DNA of 64,000 bases from Azonexus fungiphilus (GCF_003634965.1 NZ_RBXP01000013.1:62001-126000); one strand, 5' to 3'; shown: positions 11,490-21,769, counted from the first letter of the stretch. The notes: generated by a model not told the origin, from the sequence alone. Program-made: numbers and translations.

Positions 11490-12787
11490 GCCGGCATCTT
11501 CGCCGTTTCGCCGGCACGACGGAAGTCCCGGTGGCGCAGCACCGCGCGCAGCAGGTTGTGGGCCAGCCAGGCGCCGGCGACGATCAGCGCCAGGCCGGCG
11601 GGTATGGCCAGCCAGGCCGGCGCGGCGACGCTGACGGTCGACAACGCAAAAGCGACAAAAAAGCTGTGCAGCTGCCCGCGCATGCGCGGCTCGTCGAGCA
11701 GCTTGTTCATTGCCGGCACCGCCTTGCCCGGCAGCGAGCGATGCTGCAGGTCGAACCACAGCAGGAAAGGCACGATCTTGTAGAGCATGCCGATGATGAA
11801 CGGCAGGAAGCCGCCGACCAGCACCAGCACGCCAAGCAGCACCGTCCATTCGGCGGGCAGGACGACGCCGGCCGGCAGCAGCGTCTCGACGATCAGCATC
11901 AGCAGCGCCGCCAGCGTCGCGCCCAAGCCCAGCTGCCAGTAGCGGAAAGTCGCATCGGGCCGGGCCCGGCGACGCCCCACCTGGAGTTTCAGTGTCTGCG
12001 CGATGAATGCCAGGGCCACGAGGGCGAGCAACAAGCGGCCGATCAGGTTCAGCCAGCCGGCGTCGACCACCACCGCCAGCGTGGACAGCAACAGCGCCGC
12101 CAGCGTCGCCGGCGGAAACCACCACGCCGGACGGGCCGGATAGCCCGGCGTCAGCTGGAACATCGGCACCACCACATAAGCGACCGCGGCGAGCAGGACG
12201 CCGGCCCAGCCGGCCAGCCCCCAGCCGGCGTGCAGGTTGGCCAGTCCGGGCAAGGCCACCGGCCAGCCGCCGGCGAGCACCAGCAGCATGAACAGGCCGC
12301 TGCCGACGGTCGCCGCCAGGGCCAGCAGCGCCAGCTTCAGGCCACGGATGCTCGGACTGGTCGACGGTACCCGGAACACTGCCCGCCCGGCGACACCGAG
12401 AAAAACCGCCAGGCCGAGGCCGAGCAACGCCGCAGCCAGCTGCAGCCAGCGTGCCTCGGCGAACAGGAAGCCGGCAGCCATCGCCAGCGCACCGAGATTG
12501 ATCGCCGGGTGGACCAGCGCCGCGACCAGCGCCGGCCGCGCCAGATTGGCGCCGGCCACCACCGGCAGGATCTGGATCAGCGCACCGAGCATCACCTGGA
12601 GCATGAAGCCGATCGTCAACAGGTGGGTGGCTGCCAGCGTCGCCGGCGACCAGCGCGAGCCGAGCAGCGCCCCGCCATCGACGACCAGCAGCACGCCGGC
12701 GAGCACGACGAACAGCGGCGCGCTGAGGAAGAAACGCAGCGGCGCCGCCAGCGGCGGGCTCTGTTCGAAGGACAGCAGGGCCTGCAT
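11486..12787 (-). CDS. Polytopic membrane protein, haem-copper-oxidase-subunit-I-like
   Basis: A 433-residue protein with about 12 membrane helices. Several histidines sit in helices: ATHLLTIGFMLQVMLGAL (about 53-70), LVHPAINLGAL and NLHAGWGLAGWAGVLL. This pattern recalls the one-chain haem-copper oxidase or NnrS-like proteins found near nitric oxide genes. No separate copper or haem cofactor genes adjoin it. It is cotranscribed with hemerythrin and DUF2249 genes. I cannot assign a reaction; a role in NO or oxygen response is inferred from neighbours and the upstream FNR/DNR site. Confidence 0.65.
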
Positions 12788-12796
12788 GGCGGGCGC

Positions 12797-13021
12797 TCAG
12801 CAGGTGATGCGGATGGCGAAGGTTCCGTCGGCCAGCAGTTCGCTCTGCCAGCGATGCCCGTTCTGCTGCAGCACGCGATACAGCGGATGCGGCTCGCGAT
12901 AGAGCAGCAGAAGCATTTCCTCGCCCGGCTGCAGCGTATCGAGCATTTCCATCGTCGCCACGAAAGGCTGCGGCGGCTCCATGTAGCGGGCATCGACCGT
13001 GCGTTCGGCGGGAAAGTCCAT
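12797..13021 (-). CDS. DUF2249 (SirA/TusA-fold) protein
   Basis: A 74-residue protein with the MEPPQPFVATMEMLDTLQPGEEMLLLLYREPHPLY signature region of DUF2249, a SirA-like fold without the TusA catalytic cysteine. Its ATG overlaps the hemerythrin stop by one base (TGATG), so translation is coupled. DUF2249 genes commonly travel with hemerythrin and NO-related membrane proteins; their function is unknown. Confidence 0.82.
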   Translation of the reverse strand: MDFPAERTVDARYMEPPQPFVATMEMLDTLQPGEEMLLLLYREPHPLYRVLQQNGHRWQSELLADGTFAIRITC

Positions 13022-13464
13022 CAGGCGGCCTCGAGTTCGCTGCGCAGGCGCTCGACCAGGGCCCCGGCGGCGTCGCCGAGCTGCTGGTCGCACATCGGAT
13101 AGAGCACGTTTTCTTCCTTCATGTTGTGCTGCTGCATGGTGATCAGCAGGCTGTCGGCCTGGCCGAGGAAATCCTCGGTTTTTCCACTTTCCAGGGCGTC
13201 GACCGCTGCATCCATCAGCGCCCGCATCTGCTCGTGCTCCATCCGCATCACCTGGGTCGGCCCCATGCGCATGCCGGTGCGTTCCTCGAAGGCTGGAAAC
13301 AGCGTCGCCTCCTCACCAGTGAAATGGCGCAGAACGGCATCGCGGAACTGGCCGAAAGCCAGCCTGGCCGCCACCAGGTCGCCGTCGCCGGCGGATTGCT
13401 CGGCGGCGGCAAACAGGTCATCGCAGTGGCGATGATCCTCCAGCATGAAATCTCGAATGGTCAT
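13021..13464 (-). CDS. Hemerythrin-domain protein
   Basis: A 147-residue four-helix hemerythrin-like (HHE) protein. Likely diiron ligands: H11 in LEDHRHCDDLF, H-F-x-x-E in LRHFTGEEATLFPAFEE, H in MEHEQMRAL and H-x-x-x-E in QQHNMKEENVLYP. Such proteins bind oxygen or nitric oxide or handle iron. It is the first gene of a four-gene operon and lies about 60 bp downstream of a perfect FNR/DNR box, so it is probably induced at low oxygen or by NO. Confidence 0.9.
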   Translation of the reverse strand: MTIRDFMLEDHRHCDDLFAAAEQSAGDGDLVAARLAFGQFRDAVLRHFTGEEATLFPAFEERTGMRMGPTQVMRMEHEQMRALMDAAVDALESGKTEDFLGQADSLLITMQQHNMKEENVLYPMCDQQLGDAAGALVERLRSELEAA

Positions 13465-13525
13465 TTGGGGTCTCGACGGGGTTGAGGTGTATCAGCATTT
13501 TCTGCTTCGCTCCACCCGGCTCGCA

Positions 13526-13539
13526 TTGATGGGCATCAA
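13526..13539. promoter_or_regulatory. Perfect FNR/DNR box before the hemerythrin operon
   Basis: TTGAT-GGGC-ATCAA matches the symmetric FNR/DNR consensus exactly. It lies 62-75 bp upstream of the hemerythrin start on the minus strand. Transcription at -41.5 spacing would start near 13491. I see no strong -10 at the predicted place, so the start site is uncertain. Confidence 0.65.
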
Positions 13540-13554
13540 AGCCGCCCGGGAATC

Positions 13555-14295
13555 TCAGTTGGCGAGCACGCCGACCCTCAGTTCGTCGAACCAGTTGATG
13601 AAGCGCTGCACGTCGGCACCACGATAGATCGCCCCGTGCTGCGGGCAGAGCATGTCGATGTCCATCCGGGCGACCCGCTCGCACCAGCTGCGCTTGGCCT
13701 CGTTCGAGCCCATCCAGCGCCGGTGGAAGCCCTCGGCGTGGCGGATGTGGCGATCGAAATCGTCGACGAAGAGCCCCTCCTCGCCAGCCGGCAGCAAGGC
13801 CGCGCCGACGTCGCCGGAAAACAGGATCCTGGCCTGACGGTCGTAGAGGTGGAAATTGCCCGAGGAATGCAGGTAATGCGCCGGCACGGCCTGCAAGACC
13901 AGGCCGTCGAGCGCGATGTCGATGCCGGTGTCGGGAATCGCCACGAAGGTCTCGGCGTTACCGCCGAAATGCGGGATGAAGCTGGCCCACAGCCAGCTGA
14001 CATAGCAGCGCATGCCCGGGTTGAACTCGAGCCACAGGGCCAGCGACGAGCAGATGTCGGGGTCCTGGTGCGAGGCGAAGATCGCACGCAGCGCCGACGG
14101 ATCAAACTCGCCCGAGAGCGCCGAGAAAACTGCCGGGAAGACCTCGGCACCGCCCGGATCGAGCAGCATGCCGGCGCCGCCGTGCGTCACCAGATATTCG
14201 TTGGTATCGATCAGGTGACCGGGACGCGCCGGATCGCGGACGATGGCCACCCACTTGTGGTCGCCATCCTGGAAAATGGTACTGGTCTTCTTCAC
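13555..14295 (-). CDS. ODP-type diiron metallo-beta-lactamase-fold protein
   Basis: A 246-residue MBL-fold protein without a flavodoxin domain. Metal ligands fit a flavodiiron-like site: H76-x-D78-x-D80 in ASHQDPDICSS, H143 in HYLHSSGN, bridging D162 in FSGDVG and H220 in CPQHG. This matches ODP, the oxygen-binding diiron protein described with bacterial chemotaxis receptors. The GTG start at 14295 follows a G-rich ribosome site. It is 13 bp downstream of a chemoreceptor-tip-like gene, which supports an O2/iron-sensing function. A plain hydrolase is the alternative. Confidence 0.82.
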   Translation of the reverse strand: MKKTSTIFQDGDHKWVAIVRDPARPGHLIDTNEYLVTHGGAGMLLDPGGAEVFPAVFSALSGEFDPSALRAIFASHQDPDICSSLALWLEFNPGMRCYVSWLWASFIPHFGGNAETFVAIPDTGIDIALDGLVLQAVPAHYLHSSGNFHLYDRQARILFSGDVGAALLPAGEEGLFVDDFDRHIRHAEGFHRRWMGSNEAKRSWCERVARMDIDMLCPQHGAIYRGADVQRFINWFDELRVGVLAN

Positions 14296-14308
14296 CCGCC
14301 CCCCGGCT

Positions 14309-14929
14309 CTATCTGAAAAAATCGGACCGCTGCAGCGCCTGCAGCGAACTGCGTATTTCCTCGACGACCCCGTCGAACTCCCCCGAAACCTGCGCCAGCG
14401 GCAGCGCGAAACCCTGGCCGTAGGCTGCCTCGATCTTCGCCGACTTGGCCAGCACGCCCCCCAGCTCGACCAGCTGGAAGGCATCCTCGAGTGCCCGCTG
14501 CAACTGCCGGCGCAAACCGGCGAGGCGTTCGCGATGCTCGGCCCCGAGCGCCTCGCGACGGCGGACGACGGCCGCCAGCGCCGGCACCGGCGAAGTACCG
14601 GCGGCGGCCTCGAGCAGACACAGGTGGCGGATGTCCTGCAGCACCACCGAGACCTCGGTGACGCAACGGTGGATCAGCTCGCCCAGCGCCCCCATGCTGC
14701 TGCGCAGATCCTGCGAGAAGACGCGCAGCTCGTTCGACAGCACGCCGAACCCGAGGGCCGCCGTACCCGCCCGTTTGGCCAGGAAGATCGCATTGAGCGC
14801 CATGATGTTGATGCGCAGCGAAACCCGGACGACGGCCTTGATTTCCTCGTTGATGCGGACGATGCGCAACAGGTCGGCGCCGGCCTGCGGCGCCTGCCCG
14901 TTGACGGTCGACGACACCGGCAGGCTCAT
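14309..14929 (-). CDS. Soluble chemoreceptor-tip-like protein (degenerate MCP hairpin)
   Basis: A 206-residue, wholly helical protein with no membrane segment and no recognisable sensor domain. Residues about 30-75 (SLRINIMALNAIFLAKRAG, then GFGVLSNELRVFSQ) follow the MCP hairpin-tip pattern N-LLALNAAIEAARAGE--GRGFAVVA-EVR, with changes at several positions. The remainder is coiled-coil-like. Its ATG overlaps the phaC stop (ATGA), and the ODP gene follows. I infer a receptor-like partner that passes the ODP redox state to a CheA/CheW array or another kinase; no che genes are in this window. Confidence 0.7.
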   Translation of the reverse strand: MSLPVSSTVNGQAPQAGADLLRIVRINEEIKAVVRVSLRINIMALNAIFLAKRAGTAALGFGVLSNELRVFSQDLRSSMGALGELIHRCVTEVSVVLQDIRHLCLLEAAAGTSPVPALAAVVRRREALGAEHRERLAGLRRQLQRALEDAFQLVELGGVLAKSAKIEAAYGQGFALPLAQVSGEFDGVVEEIRSSLQALQRSDFFR

Positions 14930-16671
14930 TTTTCGAGCACGTAGGTACCCGGCGCGTCAGCCAGCGCCGGGAACTTGCGGTTGCTTGCCGGGTAGGCCTC
15001 GACTTCGTCGCCGGTCCGCTGGTGCAGCCAGGCGGTCCAGTCGTCCCACCAGGTTCCCGGCTTGCGGTCGGCACGTTCGAGCCAGTGCTCCCAGTGCTCG
15101 TTGCGCTCCGGCTCGGCGATCCAGTAGGCCCGCTTGGGCGGATTGACCGGCGGATTGACGATGCCGAGGATGTGCCCCGAGGTCGACAGCACGAAACGCA
15201 CCGGCGCCTTGACATTGACGTACTTGCGGATCCGGTAGCACTGCTTCCACGGCGCAATGTGGTCGTCCTCGGCGGTCACCGCGTAGAGCGGCTGGACGAT
15301 GCGGTCGAGATCGATCGGTTCGCCGGCGATGCTGAGCCGGTCGCGCTTGATCAGGTTGTTGTTGAGGTACATCTCGCGCAGGTAGTAGCTGTGCATCGCC
15401 TGCGGCATGCGCGTCGAATCGCAGTTCCAGAAGAGCACGTCGAACGGCGGCAGCGATTCGCCGAGCAGGTAGCTATGCACCCAGTAGCTCCAGATCAGGC
15501 TGTTCGAGCGCAACAGCCGGAACGAGGTCATCATGTCGTTGCCGTCGAGATAGCCGGTCTTGGCCATCTTTTCCTCGAGCGCGGCGACGCAGCTTTCGTC
15601 GATGAAGACGTCGATGTCGCCTGGATGCGAGAAATCGGTCAGCGTGGTGAACAGGGTCCAGTGCGCGACCGGCATCTGGTCCGCAGTGAAGCGCTTGTTG
15701 GCCCAGGCCATGTAGGTCGACACCAGGGTGCCGCCGATGCAGTAGCCGACCAGATGCACCTGCGGCTGCCGGCAGAACTCGCCGGCGACACGCACCACCT
15801 CGTTGACGCCCTCGAGCAGGTAGTCGTCGAACCGGACGTCGCGCATCGTCTCGTCGGGATTCTTCCAGCTGGTGATGAAGACCGAGAAGCCCTGCCCGGT
15901 CAGGTACTTGACCAGGCTCTTCTTGGCATTCAAATCAAGAATGTAGAACTTGTTGATCCACGGCGTGACGATGACGATCGGCATTGCCCGCACCTTGTCG
16001 GTGGTCGGCGCGTAATGGATCAGCTCGACCAAGCGGTTGCGGAAGATCACCTTGCCCGGCGTCGTCGCCAGGTCCTTGCCGACGACGAAGGCGTCGGGTT
16101 CGACCATCTGGATGTTCTTGGCGGCGATGTCGCGCTGCAGGTTGGCCCAGCCCTGGCGCAGGCTCTCGCCCTGGGTCGCGACGCAGCGCTCGATGGCGGC
16201 CGGGTTCGACCAGAAGAAATTGGTCGGCGCCACCGCGTTCAGCCACTTGCGGAACCAGAAGGCCGCCCGCCGGCGTTCCTTGTCGGACAGCCCCGGGGTT
16301 TCGAAAGCCATGTCCTGCAGACGGTGGGTGAAGGCCAGATACCACTCCTTGACGATGTCCCACGAGGCCGAATCGGTCCACACCGGATCGGCGAAGCGGG
16401 CATCGTCGGCGTGCGGCTGGATCACGTCGTCGGAAGCGATGCCCATGGCCCGTCGGGCAACGTGGGCCTGCAGCGCGAACAGGTCGCCGGACAGCGCGCT
16501 GACGGCGCGGGCCAGTTCCTGCGGATGCATCAGCCAGGCCATCTGGGCATTGAGCAGCGAGGTGGTCGCGCCGAACGGATCGATCGCCTGGCTGACCGCC
16601 TTGCCCAGGGACTCCGCCGGGCTCAGGCTGGAAAGGTCGAGGGTGTCGTGCTTGGCTGAACTTGCGGGCAT
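14926..16671 (-). CDS. phaC: Class I polyhydroxyalkanoate synthase
   Basis: A 581-residue alpha/beta-hydrolase that polymerises (R)-3-hydroxyacyl-CoA into storage granules. The lipase-like box is GYCIGG with the catalytic Cys near residue 312. The Asp is near 471 (TAEDDHIAPW) and the His near 497 (TSGHILGIVN). N-terminal PhaC_N features such as PTNFFWSNPAAIER are present, and length fits class I. No phaA, phaB or phasin gene adjoins. Unusually, it is translationally coupled to a chemoreceptor-like gene. Confidence 0.95.
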   Translation of the reverse strand: MPASSAKHDTLDLSSLSPAESLGKAVSQAIDPFGATTSLLNAQMAWLMHPQELARAVSALSGDLFALQAHVARRAMGIASDDVIQPHADDARFADPVWTDSASWDIVKEWYLAFTHRLQDMAFETPGLSDKERRRAAFWFRKWLNAVAPTNFFWSNPAAIERCVATQGESLRQGWANLQRDIAAKNIQMVEPDAFVVGKDLATTPGKVIFRNRLVELIHYAPTTDKVRAMPIVIVTPWINKFYILDLNAKKSLVKYLTGQGFSVFITSWKNPDETMRDVRFDDYLLEGVNEVVRVAGEFCRQPQVHLVGYCIGGTLVSTYMAWANKRFTADQMPVAHWTLFTTLTDFSHPGDIDVFIDESCVAALEEKMAKTGYLDGNDMMTSFRLLRSNSLIWSYWVHSYLLGESLPPFDVLFWNCDSTRMPQAMHSYYLREMYLNNNLIKRDRLSIAGEPIDLDRIVQPLYAVTAEDDHIAPWKQCYRIRKYVNVKAPVRFVLSTSGHILGIVNPPVNPPKRAYWIAEPERNEHWEHWLERADRKPGTWWDDWTAWLHQRTGDEVEAYPASNRKFPALADAPGTYVLEK

Positions 16672-16704
16672 CGGGCTATCTCCGGTCGATTTGATGACGA
16701 TATC

Positions 16705-18117
16705 TTACAGCGTGACGAAGCTGCCGGGTTGCGGCAGATGTACCTGCGTCCAGCCGAAACGCTCGTGGACCGCCTGCGCAAAATCAGCCGACGCCGAGGC
16801 CTCGCCGTGCACCACGAAAAGCTGCCCCGGCGGCTTGCGGAAACCGGCCAGCCAGTCGAGCAGCGCCGCCTGGTCGGCATGCGCCGAGAGACCGCCGACC
16901 GTACAGATTTTCGCCCGCACCGGCACCGTCTCGCCGAAGATGCGCACCAGCCGGGCACCATCGACCAGGCGCCGGCCAAGCGTCCCGGCAGCCTGGAAGC
17001 CGGCGATCAGGATCGTGCATTCGCTGCGCCGCAGGTTCTCGCGCAGGTGGTACTTGATCCGCCCGGCGTCGCACATGCCCGAGGCCGAGACGATCACCGC
17101 CCCGTGGCGGATGTCGTTGAGCTGCCGCGAACGCTCGACGTCGGCGACGAATTCGACATTGACCTTGTGCGGATGCGCTGCCTGCCAGGCGATCAGTTCG
17201 CGGGTCGGCGCGTCGAGCAGGTAGTCGTGTTCGAGGGTGATCCGCGTCGCGGCGTTGGCCATCGGCGAATCGACGTAGATCTTCAAGGGCTCGAGCCGTC
17301 CCTGGCGGACCAGGTCGGTCAGCAGGTAGAGGATTTCCTGGGTCCGCCCGACGGCGAAGGCCGGGATCACGACATTGCCACCGGCCGCCCAGGTCCGCCG
17401 GAAGGCGGCGACGATCTCGTCCTCGGTCTCGGCGACCGGACGGTGCAGGCGATTGCCGTAGGTCGATTCGATGAGCACCGCGTCGGCCAGCGCCGGCGGC
17501 TTTTCCGGGTCGTTCAGCAAGGGCCGGCCGGACATCCCGAGATCGCCGGAAAACACCAGTTTTCGCGGTCGACCGCCAGATTTGACCGAAATCTCGAGCG
17601 CCGCCGAGCCGAGGATGTGACCGGCGTCATGGAAGCAGACCTCGATGCCCTCGGCCGGCCGCAGATGCTGGCCGTAGTCGACCGGATGCACCAGTTTCAG
17701 CGCGGCCAGCGCCTGCGCGACGGTGTACAGCGGCGGCTGGATGCCGCGCTCGCTGCGACCACGCCGACGCCGGTTGCGCAACTGCCATTCGGCTTCCTTT
17801 TCCTGGATGTGGGCGGCATCGGGCAGCAGCACCTCGATCAGCGCCCGGGTCGCCCGGGTCGCATAGACCGGGCCGCGGAAACCGAGCATCGCCAGACGCG
17901 GCAGCAAACCGGAATGATCGATGTGGGCGTGGGTCAGCAGCACGAAATCGAGGCGTCGCACGTCGAAACCGAAATCGAGGGCGCCTTCGTTCTTGCGCCG
18001 CGCCTCGGCGCCGCCCTGGAACATGCCGCAATCGACCAGGAAGCGATACTCGCCGGTATCCACCAGGGTGCAGGAGCCGGTCACCTCGCCGGCTGCGCCG
18101 AAAAAGCCAAGTCGCAT
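16705..18117 (-). CDS. Beta-CASP metallo-beta-lactamase RNA-processing nuclease
   Basis: A 470-residue protein with the MBL zinc motif LTHAHIDHSG (about 56-65), downstream H and D ligands (HDAGHILGSA, FSGDLG) and the beta-CASP/RMMBL motifs (SGMCDAGRIKYHL and LSAHADQ-LLDWL). It belongs to the YsmC/CPSF-like group seen in many bacteria beside stress genes. The ATG at 18117 is favoured by GGAGGA 9 bp upstream; a longer frame starts 54 bp earlier but lacks such a site. It is divergent from the uspA-like gene. RNA cleavage is expected from the family; the substrate is unknown. Confidence 0.88.
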   Translation of the reverse strand: MRLGFFGAAGEVTGSCTLVDTGEYRFLVDCGMFQGGAEARRKNEGALDFGFDVRRLDFVLLTHAHIDHSGLLPRLAMLGFRGPVYATRATRALIEVLLPDAAHIQEKEAEWQLRNRRRRGRSERGIQPPLYTVAQALAALKLVHPVDYGQHLRPAEGIEVCFHDAGHILGSAALEISVKSGGRPRKLVFSGDLGMSGRPLLNDPEKPPALADAVLIESTYGNRLHRPVAETEDEIVAAFRRTWAAGGNVVIPAFAVGRTQEILYLLTDLVRQGRLEPLKIYVDSPMANAATRITLEHDYLLDAPTRELIAWQAAHPHKVNVEFVADVERSRQLNDIRHGAVIVSASGMCDAGRIKYHLRENLRRSECTILIAGFQAAGTLGRRLVDGARLVRIFGETVPVRAKICTVGGLSAHADQAALLDWLAGFRKPPGQLFVVHGEASASADFAQAVHERFGWTQVHLPQPGSFVTL

Positions 18118-18200
18118 GTTTGAAATCCTCCGGACTTGGCGTAGCATGAACCTCAACAAGGCGGAAATCAACGCCAGCAGACCATTTCAGGAGGTAAAGC

Positions 18201-18644
18201 ATGTTCAAGCACATTCTCGTCCCGACCGATGGTTCAGAGCTCTCGCGAGCCACCGCGCAACGCGCCGTCGCCTTCGCCGCCGAAGCCGGCGCCCGGATCA
18301 CCGCTTTTTACGCCAAGCCGGAATACCCGATCGCCTACTTCGGCGAAGGTGCCCTGATCGACCCGACGACGCCGGAGAAATTCACCGAAATGGCCGAGCA
18401 GCAGGCCAGCCAGTTCCTCGACGAGGTCGCCGGCTGGTGCCAGGCCGCCGGTGTCGCCTGCAGCACCGCCTCGGCAACCAGCGACGTACCCTACGAAGCG
18501 ATCATCAAGGCTGCCGAAGACGCCGGCTGCGACCTGATCTTCATGGCCTCGCACGGACGCCGCGGGATCAGCGGCTTCCTGCTCGGCAGCGAGACAAACA
18601 AGGTGCTGACCCACTCCAAGGTCCCGGTACTCGTCTATCGTTGA
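18201..18644 (+). CDS. Universal stress protein, UspA family, ATP-binding type
   Basis: A 147-residue single USP domain. The opening HILVPTDGSELS and the closing G-x2-G-x9-G motif (GRRGISGFLLGSETNKVL) are those of nucleotide-binding members. A strong AGGAGG lies 7 bp before the ATG. It is divergent from the beta-CASP gene and directly followed by a sensor kinase, whose frame opens right after the stop. Confidence 0.93.
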   Translation: MFKHILVPTDGSELSRATAQRAVAFAAEAGARITAFYAKPEYPIAYFGEGALIDPTTPEKFTEMAEQQASQFLDEVAGWCQAAGVACSTASATSDVPYEAIIKAAEDAGCDLIFMASHGRRGISGFLLGSETNKVLTHSKVPVLVYR

Positions 18645-18701
18645 TTGTCCGGGCCGCCGGCCGGCCCCGTCGTTTCCGCGGCCCGGCCGCCGCTCCCGCT
18701 G

Positions 18702-21284
18702 ATGGCATCTCCCCGCTCCAGTTTCCGCTTCCGGCGCCAGATTCTGCTCCCTGTCAGTCTGGCGCTGCTGGCGCTGGTCGTCGTCTTCAGCGCCGGTTTC
18801 CACCACCATCTCGACCGACTCGAACAGGCCACCACCCGCCAGGCCGGCGAGCAGGTCAGGAAAGCCTGGCAGCGCCTTGAAGGCGAGCACATTCGCCACC
18901 TCGACTGGTTCGCCCGCGAAATCGCCGCCACGCCGGCGTTGCGCGAGGCCTTCCGCAACGGCGATCGCGACCGTCTGCTGGCCGCCAGCCAGCCGCGCCT
19001 GGCGGCGTTGCGGGCGGAATTCGGCATCACCCACTGGTACTTCATCGGCCCCGACCGGCAGGCTGTGCTCCGGGTGCATGCGCCGCAGCGCCGCGGCGGC
19101 ATCGTCAAGCATCGCGCCCTCGACCAGGCGATCGCCACCGGCAAGCCTGCCAACGCCCTTGAGCTCGGCGCCCGCGCCACCTACACGCTACGCCACATCC
19201 AGCCGTGGATCGACGATGGCCAACTGATCGGCTACATCGAGCTTGGCGTCGATGTCGAGCGCTTCTCCGGCGAAATCGAAAAAGCCCTCGCCGTCGACGT
19301 CATCGCCGCCATCGACAAGCGCCACATTGACGAGCAGGCCTTCAATACCGGCAAGCAACTCCTCGATTTCAGCGGCGAATGGAACGAGGAGCCGAACATC
19401 GCCATCCTCTACCGCCGTAGACCGGGTCTTCCCGCGGCCCTGTCCGAGCGCTGGAACGCGCAACCGGCCGGGGACCCCGAGACTGTCTTTGCCTTCGAAG
19501 ACAGCGGTCGCATCTGGTCGGCAACCCTGTTGCCGCTACCCGACATAGACCACCGGGCGATCGCCTCGCTGGCCGTCCTGCGCGAGGTCACCGCCGAGCG
19601 AACCGACGGCCGGCACAAGTCGCTGTTGGCGTTTGCCGCCGCCAGTACCCTGGCCCTGCTGCTCGGCCTGGCGCTATCGCGCCGGACACGGGCGATCGAG
19701 CAGCGACTGCAGGCCGCGCACGGCTCCCTGGAAGAGAACGAACAACGCTTCCGCGACATCTTCTCGACCAGTTCCGACTGGTGGTTCTGGGAAACCGACA
19801 GCGCGCTGCGCTTCACCTTCTTCTCCGACAACGCCGCCAGCCTGCTTGGCGTCGAACCCGGCGAATTCCTCGGCAAGTCGCGACCGGAAGTGATGGCGAT
19901 GGCAACGCTGGAGGAACAGGCACGGATGCAGGCCCATTTTGCCGATCTCGAGGCACGCCGTCCCTTTCATCGCTTCGAGTACCAGGCCCGTCTGCCCGAC
20001 GGACGGGTGATCTGGCTGGCCTCCAGCGGCGTCCCGGTGTTCGACGGCAAGGGCGATTTCCTCGGCTATCGGGGCGCGGCCACCGACATCACCGTCCGCC
20101 ACGAACGAGAAGCCGCCGAATTCGATGCTCGCGAGGGGGCCGAAGCCAAGTTCGCGATCGCCCGCATCCTCCAGGAAACCCGACGGCCACTGGCCGAGCG
20201 CTTCAGCGAGGCACTGGCCATACTCGGCAGCATGCGCGGCATGCTCGGCGAACAAGACCGGCGGCGTGGCCGCATCCTGCTGCACACGCCGGACGGCAAC
20301 CTGCCCGACTGCCACGAAGCCGGCGATGCATCCCCGTTGCCGTGCCGGCAGGCCGGCGACAAGGTCGTCGTCATCGACGACTGCACGCCAACCGGCCACG
20401 GTCACTACCTGGTGCCGCTGCGTCTCGGCGACGACGCACTCGGCGTCCTCTGCCTGCCCAGCGTCGCCCGGCCGCCGCGCTCGCCGATCCGGCTCGATAC
20501 CCTGCAGCAGATCGGCGGCCTGTTCGCACTGGCGATCGCCAATGCCCGGGCACTCGCCGCCGAGCATCAGGCGCTCGCCGAGGCCGCGGCGGCCAGTCGG
20601 GCCAAGAGCGAGTTCCTGGCCAACATGAGCCACGAGTTGCGCACGCCGATGAACGGCATCATCGGCATGACCGAACTGCTGCTGACCACGCCGCTGGCCG
20701 GCGATCAGCGCGAATGCGCGGAAACCGTCCGGCAGAGCGCCAACAGCTTGCTGGTGGTGATCAACGACATCCTCGACTTCTCGAAGATCGAAGCCGGCAA
20801 GCTGCGCGTCGAGCGGATCGCCTTCGACCTCGACAGGCTGCTGCGCCAGACCTGCGACCTGCTGGCCGTGCTCGCCGCCGAGAAACAACTGGACTTCACC
20901 TGGACGCTGGCGCCCGCCGGCGGCGCAACGGTGTACGGCGATCCCGGCCGGCTGCGTCAGGTGCTCAACAACCTGATCGGCAACGCGATCAAGTTCACCG
21001 ACCACGGCCATGTCGCACTGACCGTCAGCATCAGCGGCGACCAGTTGCGCTTCACGGTCAGCGACAGCGGCATCGGCATCCCGGCGCAGCAGATGGCGCG
21101 CCTGTTCGAGCCGTTCTTCCAGGGCGACGGCTCGACCACCCGGCGTTTCGGCGGCACCGGGCTGGGCTTGTCGATCAGCCGCCGGCTGGTCGAGATGATG
21201 GGTGGCGAAATCGGCGTCGACAGCGTCGCCGGCGAAGGCTCGACCTTCTGGTTCACGCTGCCGGCGGGGCCGGCCGAAAACTAG
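18702..21284 (+). CDS. Membrane sensor histidine kinase (Cache-like, PAS, GAF-like, HisKA, HATPase)
   Basis: An 860-residue kinase. Helix at about 14-33, periplasmic Cache-like sensor (about 40-300, with [22 protein letters not shown]), helix at about 307-326, PAS at about 346-468, a degenerate GAF-like region (about 480-630), HisKA with phospho-accepting His near 644 ([16 protein letters not shown]) and HATPase_c ([26 protein letters not shown]). There is no receiver domain and no adjacent response regulator, so its partner is elsewhere. I choose ATG 18702; a TTG at 18645 abutting the uspA stop would add 19 residues. Neither start has a clear ribosome site. Confidence 0.88.
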   Translation: MASPRSSFRFRRQILLPVSLALLALVVVFSAGFHHHLDRLEQATTRQAGEQVRKAWQRLEGEHIRHLDWFAREIAATPALREAFRNGDRDRLLAASQPRLAALRAEFGITHWYFIGPDRQAVLRVHAPQRRGGIVKHRALDQAIATGKPANALELGARATYTLRHIQPWIDDGQLIGYIELGVDVERFSGEIEKALAVDVIAAIDKRHIDEQAFNTGKQLLDFSGEWNEEPNIAILYRRRPGLPAALSERWNAQPAGDPETVFAFEDSGRIWSATLLPLPDIDHRAIASLAVLREVTAERTDGRHKSLLAFAAASTLALLLGLALSRRTRAIEQRLQAAHGSLEENEQRFRDIFSTSSDWWFWETDSALRFTFFSDNAASLLGVEPGEFLGKSRPEVMAMATLEEQARMQAHFADLEARRPFHRFEYQARLPDGRVIWLASSGVPVFDGKGDFLGYRGAATDITVRHEREAAEFDAREGAEAKFAIARILQETRRPLAERFSEALAILGSMRGMLGEQDRRRGRILLHTPDGNLPDCHEAGDASPLPCRQAGDKVVVIDDCTPTGHGHYLVPLRLGDDALGVLCLPSVARPPRSPIRLDTLQQIGGLFALAIANARALAAEHQALAEAAAASRAKSEFLANMSHELRTPMNGIIGMTELLLTTPLAGDQRECAETVRQSANSLLVVINDILDFSKIEAGKLRVERIAFDLDRLLRQTCDLLAVLAAEKQLDFTWTLAPAGGATVYGDPGRLRQVLNNLIGNAIKFTDHGHVALTVSISGDQLRFTVSDSGIGIPAQQMARLFEPFFQGDGSTTRRFGGTGLGLSISRRLVEMMGGEIGVDSVAGEGSTFWFTLPAGPAEN

Positions 21285-21769
21285 GCGGCGAGCGCCTGCC
21301 AGGCATCGAGACGGGGATTGGCGAGCAAGCGGACGAGACAGAGCATGGCCTCGTCCATCGCCGCCTCGGCGCCGGCCCCCGGCGGCTGGCCGAGCGCGAA
21401 GGCCTCGCCGCGCACGGCCAGGGTGAAGGCCGGCGGCGGCTCGCGGCCTTCGGTCTGGCGATAGACCTGGAGCACCGCCTCCGGCGGTAGCGCGTGCGTC
21501 GAATGGGTGATCACGGTCGACGGCCCGATTTGGCGAAAAACCACCGCCTGCGGCTGGTTGACCGCAGCGTCGATGAACAGCGCCAGGCTGCGCCCCTCGA
21601 GGTCGAGGGCGTGCTCGATGTTGAGCTGGAAATCCTCGATCAGCTCGACTTCGGCTTCGCGCCCCCGGTTTTTCAGCCATTCGGCGAGTCGACCGCAAAG
21701 CAGCGGACCGATCGCATCATCGCCGCGGCTCGGGTTGCCGACGGCGAACACGACGACCGGCGCGCTCAC
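21281..21769 (-). CDS. hoxW: [NiFe]-hydrogenase maturation endopeptidase
   Basis: A 162-residue protease of the HycI/HoxW family with the nickel-sensing motif [12 protein letters not shown] near the N terminus and conserved Asp in FIDAAV. It removes the C-terminal extension of the large subunit once nickel is inserted. The GTG start overlaps the hoxH stop by 4 bp (GTGA), which is why I reject a longer upstream frame. Its stop shares CTAG with the convergent kinase gene. Confidence 0.88.
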   Translation of the reverse strand: MSAPVVVFAVGNPSRGDDAIGPLLCGRLAEWLKNRGREAEVELIEDFQLNIEHALDLEGRSLALFIDAAVNQPQAVVFRQIGPSTVITHSTHALPPEAVLQVYRQTEGREPPPAFTLAVRGEAFALGQPPGAGAEAAMDEAMLCLVRLLANPRLDAWQALAA

